Origin: Zymoseptoria tritici IPO323
Lineage: Eukaryota; Ascomycota; Dothideomycetes; Mycosphaerellales; Mycosphaerellaceae
Direction: 5' to 3'
Assembly (NCBI RefSeq): GCF_000219625.1
Contig: NC_018213.1
Coordinates: 800,055-864,054, forward strand
Length of the DNA: 64,000 nucleotides
Every line of letters begins with the position of its first letter. The stretch's first letter is position 1. This document shows, in pieces, positions 56,681 to 64,000 of this stretch. A program made the position numbers and the translations under genes. The notes under the pieces were generated by a model, which ran no database searches, was not told the DNA's origin, and worked only from the letters and a program-made list of their open reading frames with translations.

Positions 56681-57211
56681 ACAATGTGATGTATTTATCC
56701 AGAGGTCTTTCTGCATACAGGAATAGCGCTAAAAGGTGGGCAACCTTATCGAAGCTCTCTTTTGTCCGGCATCGACCATTTCCCGAGCGTAGATTGGGCC
56801 GCGAGTGCTCCATGGGCTGGACGCTAATTCCTGAATGCACAATGTCTCACTGTACATTGGAAAACAACCAACGGAAAGATACGAAGATACGTACTCAGCG
56901 TATCACAGTGATCGAACCAATCTTCTCGTCTCGTGCCTACTCGGCAGTTGTGATCCGACGGAGTTCGCGAGCTTGTCCTGCGATTATAAGTAGGCAGTCC
57001 TGCGACGCTGAAAGTCTCGAGCAGCAACATCAGCTTCCACAACAATCAGTTCAATCTTCAAACAACTCCAACCTCAACGACCAACACAGCCTTCCAATAC
57101 GACTCACCTCCAATACGACTCTCCTCCAACACGACTCACTTCCAACACGACTCACTTCCAACTCGATTTCCAACCATCAACTACCTGCCCATCCAACCTC
57201 AAGCAGCAAAC
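56681..57211. other. Upstream region of the 57.2-kb secreted peptide gene
   Basis: CT/CA-rich leader with repeated CTCCAATACGACTC/CTTCCAACACGACTC motifs at 57108-57165, likely 5' untranslated. An open plus-strand frame from 56686 runs into the true gene but its upstream part has no protein features. Confidence 0.45.
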
Positions 57212-57612
57212 ATGCAGTGTACGTTCCACAGCCGAGCCCTCACCCAGACTTCCAAGACTGTTCCCTTACTAACGCTCCTCTGTCACCAGTCTCCGCAGTC
57301 CTCGCAATCCTGGCCATGACCAGCTCCGTGTTCGCGATCCCAGCCCAAACCGGTCCGAAAGCTTCGCAGGAGGACGCGTTCCCCGCCCATCTCGCCCAGT
57401 TCAAGGCCGAAACTCTGGCGAAACTGGCGGAATTGACGAAGCTGAACCCGAACTTGGAGTCGAGGGACGAGACTCACACCTTGTACAAGCGGGACAGCTG
57501 CTGGGGCTGCCTCGCCTCGCAACTCTTCAGCGATTACGGTTCCGTCAACGCCATCTGCTGCAAAGTGAACGGTCCCTGCTACGGCAACCAGTGTGCTTGT
57601 GGAATCTGTTGA
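57212..57612 (+). CDS. Secreted, Kex2-processed cysteine-rich peptide precursor
   Basis: Exon 1 is only 7 nt (57212-57218, ATGCAGT), then a 71-nt intron (57219-57289: GTACGT, TTACTAAC branch, CACCAG) and exon 2 (57290-57612); 109 residues. Residues 1-18 (MQFSAVLAILAMTSSVFA) are a signal peptide. Residues 19-68 form an acidic/helical pro-region without Cys. A Lys-Arg at 69-70 is a Kex2 site. The final 39 residues carry eight cysteines (73, 76, 92, 93, 99, 104, 106, 109) in a C-C-CC-C-C-C-C order. The design, short exposed propeptide plus a tightly cross-linked core, is that of secreted effectors or defence-type peptides. No family could be named, and activity is inference. Confidence 0.8.
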
Positions 57613-57973
57613 GCGAGGGAGACAAAGGCCAGCACTTCAATGCTGTCAATACAATATCACGATGTGGGCATTGTTAGTGGGCGACGAAGTGTCGTCGGCT
57701 GGCAGGTCGCTTTCTTTGGTGGGAACTCGAGTCGACGGGCTGATGACGGGCTGCTTTTGTTTGCTTTATGAGATTTGGTTTGTTTGCTTGACGAGTTACC
57801 CAGCAAGAATGAAACTGTATACCAGCTTCTTGAACACGCGCTATTGCCATCGCGATGACCTTGAGCCGGATATCTGACTCTCCTCGTGTGATACATGTGA
57901 CGATCACAAGTAGCCAGGTAAACAACAGCCCATCAAAATCGCATGGTCCATCCACCACGTGACTTCGCTACGG

Positions 57974-58225
57974 GACTTGTTTGGAGTGAAGGGTCTCGTT
58001 GCTGTCACTACCGGTGGTGACACTGGACTGGGTCTCTAGGCCGCCAAAATTGTGGATGCACGAGTAGTGCACATCATTGGCCGTCGAATAGAGACACTGG
58101 AAGCAGCCGCCAGGCAGGCCAAGAATGACACGATAGTCCCTCTCGTGGGAGATGCTTCGTCCCAAGAAGACTTGACCGCGATGGCTGAGAGGGTGGAGCA
58201 AGGTTATGTCCACGTGAGATTTGCC
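57974..58225 (+). pseudogene. Short-chain dehydrogenase N-terminal relic
   Basis: The frame reads DLFGVKGLVAVTTGGDTGLG, then a TAG at about 58037 where a hydrophobic residue is expected, then AAKIVDARVVHIIGRR and AARQAKNDTIVPLVGDASSQ, the nucleotide-binding first third of an SDR enzyme (TGGxxGLG motif, then the Asp after the fourth strand). Similarity ends near VEQGYVHV, where NNAG should follow. Only the cofactor domain remains, without the YxxxK active site. Confidence 0.65.
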
Positions 58226-58329
58226 AAAGGTATACCGGATGACGTGACTAAGCATGTCAGCCTCAGGCAACCACAAGCATCAACTGGAATGAATGCAGCA
58301 AGGCAGCGTAGACAGTGGGTTCATCGGAG

Positions 58330-58843
58330 AGCTATAATACAAATCAGTTGAGGTCCGGATCTCTCGCCGCCTGACCTGCCACACAGTGTGCTACAGCTCC
58401 GCAAGGATTTTTGCAAAATGACGGCCTTGGCGGATTGGTAGTGTTCCACACTCTCCGCTGTAAGCCGCGAGGCAATCAGCGACTTCCTCTTTGTGGTGGT
58501 CGAAGAAGCGTCGGTGCCTTGTTCTGCGAGCAGAGTTGCGACACCGGCCCTGTCTGTGCATCCGGCGAGAGCGTCGGTCAACTTTTGGTTTTCATCCGCG
58601 TCGCACGAAGGAGTGATGTCGGCTCGGTTGCGGAGGTTTGAGTGGAAGCTGTCGAAGATCGAGGCAGCGTGCTTTTGGTCGACCTGGATTGCGATTTGAC
58701 GATGATTGCTTGGATGACCGAGTCTTTCCCGGTGGACTGGAGAAAGATGTCCAGAAGGTTGGAGGTGTCGAGAAAAGAGTCGATGCTGCGTGCGTGGTAT
58801 AGCTCGCCAGGCCCATGAGACCAAGGGCGTATTCGAGCCGCAT
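58330..58843 (-). pseudogene. Frameshifted secreted-protein gene, unknown family
   Basis: From the ATG at 58843 a signal peptide is read (MRLEYALGLMGLASYTTHAA). The likely continuation lies in other frames: SIDSFLDTSNLLDIFLQSTG (near 58783-58725), then HAASIFDSFHSNLRNRAD and DENQKLTDALAGCTDRAGVA down to about 58330. No intron signals fit the joins, so at least two frameshifts are inferred. The unbroken version would be a secreted helical protein with few Cys. Family not recognised. Confidence 0.45.
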
Positions 58844-59477
58844 AGCTGCTACCTTTGGTTCATTGCGAGAGCTTCAGTCAAAGCCACGTCAACGTATCAT
58901 CTTCACAGCAGCTGCTGTGCTGCTGTGCGATAGTCCCAGAGAGTACAGACAGAGATGCGATCTGTCCCCATGCCCATCATTTCCCTAAACTGCTCGACGA
59001 CCTCAACATTGACAACGTGCTCCCGGCTTTGCGCGGTGAGAATGGCGCGATCTCGCGGGTGAGAGTCGAGCAAACAAGTCATGGTATAACGCTCGGTTTT
59101 CAGCGGGAGTGAGAATGGCTGCGAGTGAAAGTTCCATCGTTAGACGATAGGTCTGCGAGTCCAGGTGCAGAATGTGAATGTGAGGCCTCCACTCCAAGCA
59201 CATGGAACGAATCGAATGGTCGTCGCTTGGCAATGTCGCTTGTGTGCAGCATTCCTCGAAGATGACACGAAGCATTCTGTCCCAAAGCCAGGACCCCTCC
59301 AGGAGAGGTGGGGACATTTTTCCCAGCAGCTCTAACGAAGGTATTTTCCTCCTCACATCATCCTCCTCCTCCTCCTGCTCTCAACCTCCCTCTCTCCATC
59401 CTCATTCACCCTTCCTCTGTACCTACATCGCACACGACCTCACGCGACCTCCCTCACCACACAATCTCTCACACACA
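58844..59477. other. Promoter and leader of the SAM synthetase gene
   Basis: The last ~120 bases (59350-59477) are CT-rich (TCCTCCTCC runs) followed by CACACACA just before the ATG, the usual pyrimidine-rich leader of highly expressed fungal genes. No gene seen. Confidence 0.5.
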
Positions 59478-60790
59478 ATGGCCATTGCCAACGGCACCAA
59501 CGGCTCCGCCCGGAGTGGATTCCCGTACGTCTGACAACCCCGCTATCGAGGTTCTCAATGCCCAAGCTGACTATCTCCCTCCTCACAGAAAGGGCACTTT
59601 CCTCTTCACCTCCGAGTCCGTCGGTCAGGGACACCCCGATAAGATGGCCGATCAGGTCTCCGACGCCGTGCTCGACGCCTGCTTGAAGGACGACCCAGCA
59701 TCCAAGGTCGCCTGTGAGACTGCCACCAAGACCGGCATGGTCATGGTCTTCGGCGAGATCACCACCAAGACTCGTCTGGACTACCAAAAGGTCATTCGTG
59801 ACGCTATCAAGGATATCGGATACGATGACTCTGCTAAGGGCTTCGACTACAAGACTTGCAACGTGCTCGTTGCCATTGAGGAGCAGAGCCCGGATATCGC
59901 CCAGGGTCTCCACTACGAGGAGGTTCTCGAGAAGCTCGGTGCCGGTGATCAGGGTATCATGTTCGGATACGCCACCGACGAGACTCCTGAGATGCTGCCG
60001 TTGACCATCCAGCTTGCCCATAAGCTCAACAAGACCATGACCGATGCTCGCAACGATGGAAGCCTTCCATGGCTCCGCCCCGACACCAAGACCCAGGTCA
60101 CCGTCGAGTACGAGCACGATAACGGTGCCGTCATTCCCAAGCGCGTTGACACTGTCGTCGTGTCTGCCCAGCACAGCGAGGACATCACCACTGAGCAGCT
60201 ACGAAAGGAGATCTTGGAGAAGGTCATCAAGAAGGCTATCCCAGCCCACTACCTCGACGACAAGACCGTCTACCACGTATGTTGAAGAGGAAAAGTCTTC
60301 CTGCATTTTCCTCATCTGACATCTTTTCCAGATCCAACCATCTGGCCTGTTCATCATCGGAGGCCCACAAGGTGACGCCGGTCTGACCGGCCGCAAGATC
60401 ATCGTTGACACCTACGGTGGATGGGGAGCTCACGGAGGTGGTGCTTTCTCCGGAAAGGACTACAGCAAGGTCGATCGTTCCGCCGCCTACCTTGCCCGCT
60501 GGGTGGCCAAGTCCATCGTCCACGCCAAGCTCGCCCGCCGCGCTCTCGTCCAGTTCTCCTACGCCATCGGTGTGGCCGAACCTCTCTCCATCTTCGTCGA
60601 GACCTACGGCACCTCGGACAAGACCTCCGACGAGCTCGTTGAGATCGTCCGCAAGAACTTCGACATGCGTCCCGGTGTCATCGTCAAGGACCTGGACCTC
60701 GCCAAGCCCATCTACCGCGAGACGGCCAAGAACGGCCACTTCACCAACCAGAACTTCACCTGGGAGAAGCCAAGAACTCTCAAGTTCTAG
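59478..60790 (+). CDS. S-adenosylmethionine synthetase
   Basis: Three exons: 59478-59524, 59589-60276 and 60332-60790; introns 64 nt (GTACGT..CTCACAG) and 55 nt (GTATGT, CTGAC branch, TTCCAG); 397 residues, the normal family length. It makes SAM from methionine and ATP in the cytosol. Landmarks: [20 protein letters not shown] (ATP site), [10 protein letters not shown], the methionine/phosphate loop [32 protein letters not shown], and the glycine loop [20 protein letters not shown] near the start of exon 3. GC-rich third positions suggest high expression. Long antisense frames at 59440-60174 and 60236-60940 are codon-bias shadows. Confidence 0.96.
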
Positions 60791-62316
60791 GTGGGTGAAA
60801 CCATACAAAATTTCGAGGAAAACATTGTTCAACATTAGACAAGCCCCCACCATCCGCTCGGCCTCGCGATTCAATCTCGCGCAGAGTCGGAGCCATGCAT
60901 AGTCGGGTTCATTCATTGAGGCTCCACCCTCAGCCCGCAACGACCAGCAGTCGCAATTTCTCGATTCCCAGTCGAGGAAAGAGGATATACCAACGACGAC
61001 GATGACGGCGTTTGTTTTAGAGAGAAAAGCAAGAATTATGATATAAGAAAAGTTTTGGAAGGAGGAGAAAGAGGATAGAGCGCAAGTGATACCCCGAAGA
61101 GGCCTCTGCTCAAGGCTCGAAAGAATGGTTGTGGTTATTTTGGTTTTTATTCAACATAGAGATCTCGAGCAGAGGCTAACGAGACATATCTCTCCGGCTG
61201 TCCGATCATCTCGGCGGTTTGGAAAACACAATGGCACATGCGAACAGCATGTTTGCTGTGCGAGAAGGAAACTTCGGGACGACGACAAGATTACGCGATT
61301 GGACATCAAACGATAGACCGCTGGCCGAGAGTCTTTCTCGGCGCGAAGTGTTTTTGGGGCAGGCAGATGTGTTCAACCATCCATCTCTGCTGCTCCGATT
61401 CATTTCGCTGCCTTGGCTTGGTCGGCCCTCTCGTTCACCTGGCTTCTATCGCGTCCGCGTCCTTCATCTTCTCTTCTTTCTTTTCTTCTACTAGATCAGT
61501 GATAGCATCCGCGACACCAGCGGGATACAATCGCAGATTTTCTTGGAGACTCTCGTTCTGTGCTTTCTTGCTGTGCTCTTACTTACTCTCGCCGTACAGT
61601 GTTTCGCTCCATTGCGTGATGGAACCCGCATCATAGACTATCAGTAAGTCATGTCATCACAAGGCCATACACAGGACTACTGCTGAAAAAGAACGTGGCG
61701 CAGGGTACGTCTTCATCAAAATTCCCGCCTGCTGTCGAAAGCAAATTCAAGACCGTCGAATCATCAAAATTTGGACCCCGGGCATCAACACAGTCTCTCC
61801 GCAACAAACTCTTCCTGCACCTACAAAGGTTGTCGGTCTTGTGCAGGGTCGAACTGTTTCAAGCCGTAGCCGCAAAGATCATCGTGCTCGTGGCCGGCCA
61901 CTTGCCGGTCCGCTTCTAGTTGCAGCAAAGTCTTGTGCTACGTCGAACTCAGGTACGCGGTTTCGTTGGTCAGCACGCGGCCGGATCGATCATCGCACGT
62001 CAATGATCACCTCCCAGCTGGCGGTCCTTTTGCTTTCAGGTGCATCTTGATGAAACGGTTCTTGGACTTGTGCGCAGGCGCCAAGGTAAACTTGAACTTG
62101 GGTTGATTGGTGGACAATAGTTTGTGTCATCAGACCTGTGTCGCGACGCTGCTGGTGGCCGTGCCTGCAGGAAGGCTGTTGTGACCGAGCCAAATGAGGC
62201 TGCACCTCCTCAGCCTTGCGGGCATTGAAGACAAGGCTGTACTTGTCCTTTGACGTAGAAGTCGGTCAGCTTCGCTTCGACCCAGACGTGCCTTTTCACG
62301 CCAGACATTACCAAAA
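60791..62316. other. Intergenic, no gene recognised
   Basis: The 3' untranslated region of the SAM synthetase gene followed by ~1.3 kb without a convincing gene. Frames such as 61238-61636 lack domains and overlap others. Confidence 0.5.
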
Positions 62317-64000
62317 ATGACGGACGAGCACGATAGATTCATTCCCAGTCAGGAACACGACGGACAGGTTAAAACAGTGCTGCCTCCAGCACCGATGACG
62401 ACAACTCCGAGTGTACTAGCCTCGACCATTGAGAACGCAAGCGAAGGCAGTCCAGAACACAACAGGCACTCTAGCGATGGCGGCGGCTCAGTGATTCTGT
62501 CAGTCTTCGACTCTGAGCAACGTGTCAAAGGTGCGCTGGATGATGATAGTGAACACACGAGAACTTCCAGCGGGCCTCGACGCCGATTGTTCGCTGCGTG
62601 GCGACTGGAAGTGCTGTCATGCATCATGGTCGTCGCAGGTCTGCTTGCATTGGTCGGGACTTTGTACGCCTACGAAGACCGTCCCTCGCCGAAATGGCCA
62701 AGATGGAAGTCTCTGAACACCATTGTGTCAATCTACGCAATCATTATCAAGGCCGGAATCGTGCTTGTGCTTTCCGAAGGCATCGGGCAGTTGAAGTGGT
62801 CATGGTTTTCCAAGCTCAAGCCGTTGTCTCCACGATATGCAGACCTGGGATGATGCTACCAGGGGACCACTGGGCGCTGCACTACTTCTTGGGAATCTTC
62901 GCGGTAAACATGTATTGGCTTAGCTGGGAGCCATGATCACCGTCCTGGTTCTCGCCATTGATCCCACTCGCGCAGCAACTCATACGTTACTACAACTGTG
63001 ACATTCCAGTGGCCGGATCCGCCATCGTCGCTCGGATAGCAGCTTTTCGTCAACCAGGAGGCGTCCGTCTGGGCGTTTACGCAGAAAGCATTGTACCGGT
63101 CACCATCAAAGCTATCAATGGTGGCATATTCGGTCCCACACCTGACCAAATGTTCGAGTGCTCAAGCGGGATTGCACATGGACATCAAAATACAGCACAC
63201 TCGCCTGGTGCAGTTCCTGTGAAGATCTCAGCCACGAAGTGCGGATTACGAACACTACCATCGTCCACAATAGCACAGAACTTGATGTCTACGAAGCCTG
63301 AAACCTCACCACTTCTCTGCCGGGTGGCATCGTTGTCCACAAGCCGTCCCTGGGTCCATGGTGGGACTATGCAGCTATGGGTCCATCGCCAGATGGCAAC
63401 AGTCGCACGGGCATTGACTTTTTGCTCGGTGCTAATCCTCTGGGCGCTCTGAACCCGTCAACCAACCAGTCGTACCCGGAATGCAACATCATAACGCTTG
63501 CGCAAACATGGCTTTGTCAAGGACATGGAGCTTCGCGATGCTGGTTTGATCCGTGCGTGAAGACATTCACTGCAAGCGTAGAAATCGGCCAGCTGAAGGA
63601 GACCTTGGTCGAATCGACGAGTGAATGGTGCTTTACTAGCTCTGGTGGTGGTGCAATGCTCGACGTCGGATGCTTGAGCGTTGATGAGCTGCAACAGCCT
63701 CGGGACATCGGGTACACTGTCAGCGAAAATCAATCTTGGTTGCCGTACAACGGCACGAATCTGGCACCATGGCTGTCTTTACACGTACGATCGGACCTGG
63801 GAGCAGAGCATTAATGGGTATCTGGGGAGCTTACTTCATGGCGTGGTCCTCGGATACGTGCCCAGCTCTCACACTCCACTGGGGAACTTTGACGGACCAC
63901 AGGTCGCGCAGTCGATCTTCAACTTCGGCAAGGTGACCTTTGAGAGCGTCGACAGCAACTTCAACAATATTTCTACGGCCTTGACGAACTACATGCGACT
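62317..64000 (+). pseudogene. DUF3176-type membrane protein, decayed, cut by window end
   Basis: The frame from 62317 reads a disordered start, then RRLFAAWRLEVLSCIMVVAG, LNTIVSIYAIIIKAGIVLVL and SEGIGQLKWSWF, the diagnostic start of fungal DUF3176 proteins (polytopic membrane proteins of unknown role). It then shifts frame near 62835 (DDATRGPLGAA...), meets a TAG near 62924, shifts again near 62955 (PLAQQLIRYYNCDI), shifts near 63169 (NCTWTSKYSTLAWCSSCED), has a TGA near 63299, runs open as MGPSPDGNSRTGIDFLLGAN to SLHVRSDLGAEH, and shifts again near 63780 before SIFNFGKVTFESVDSNFNN at the window edge. At least six lesions; not functional. Confidence 0.75.

Noticed and set aside
59440..60174. 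A 244-codon antisense frame over SAM synthetase
   Set aside because: Produced by codon bias of the real gene on the other strand; its Leu/Val/Gly-rich text has no domain.
60236..60940. A 234-codon antisense frame over the last SAM synthetase exon
   Set aside because: Same codon-bias effect; runs across an intron and the 3' untranslated region of the real gene.

Overview
The window reads as genomic DNA of a filamentous ascomycete. Introns are short (51-157 nt) with GT..AG ends and CTRAY branch sites. The housekeeping genes are typically fungal, and the repeats carry the C-to-T/G-to-A scars (TA-rich, stops almost only TAG/TAA) expected of repeat-induced point mutation (RIP). The accessory gene content would suit a Dothideomycete, but that is inference.

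Layout. (1) 1-24.3 kb is a transposon-dominated compartment: the 3' end of a LINE; a RIP-ruined stretch with two convergent dead reading frames of unknown family and a degenerate tandem array; a small LINE-related copy; a full-length Tad1/I-like LINE; a complete Ty1/Copia element with 171-bp LTRs and a perfect 5-bp target duplication; a broken bZIP-ankyrin gene; a RIP-ruined hAT transposase; and a 675-bp inverted-repeat element with a perfect 8-bp duplication. One intact spliced gene for a small secreted cysteine-rich protein (20.0-20.5 kb) lies between the broken bZIP gene and the hAT relic. (2) 24.3-36.6 kb is a sparse accessory zone: a vanadium haloperoxidase with an altered catalytic histidine and an in-frame stop, an MDR oxidoreductase, a secreted alpha/beta hydrolase, and two further small secreted cysteine-rich proteins that become visible only after splicing. 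(3) 36.6-49.5 kb is a compact housekeeping block: serine hydroxymethyltransferase, a single-pass membrane protein, a glycine-rich protein, a PlsC acyltransferase, a small unknown protein, Nab2-type RNA-binding protein and Utp18. (4) 49.5-64 kb is accessory again: a large secreted Ser/Thr-rich protein with six-cysteine repeats and a premature stop, tandem repeats containing a 344-bp MITE with a 9-bp duplication, a Kex2-processed cysteine-rich secreted peptide gene, oxidoreductase and secreted-protein relics, S-adenosylmethionine synthetase, and a decayed DUF3176 membrane protein running off the end.

How it fits together: a conserved gene block is flanked by fast-evolving DNA rich in repeats, pseudogenes and candidate effectors, the 'two-speed' arrangement known from plant-associated fungi. 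SHMT and S-adenosylmethionine synthetase both serve one-carbon metabolism, and Nab2 and Utp18 serve RNA biogenesis. No operon-like or cluster logic links the accessory genes. Splice sites were read by eye from donor, branch and acceptor motifs plus frame and were not tested against transcripts.
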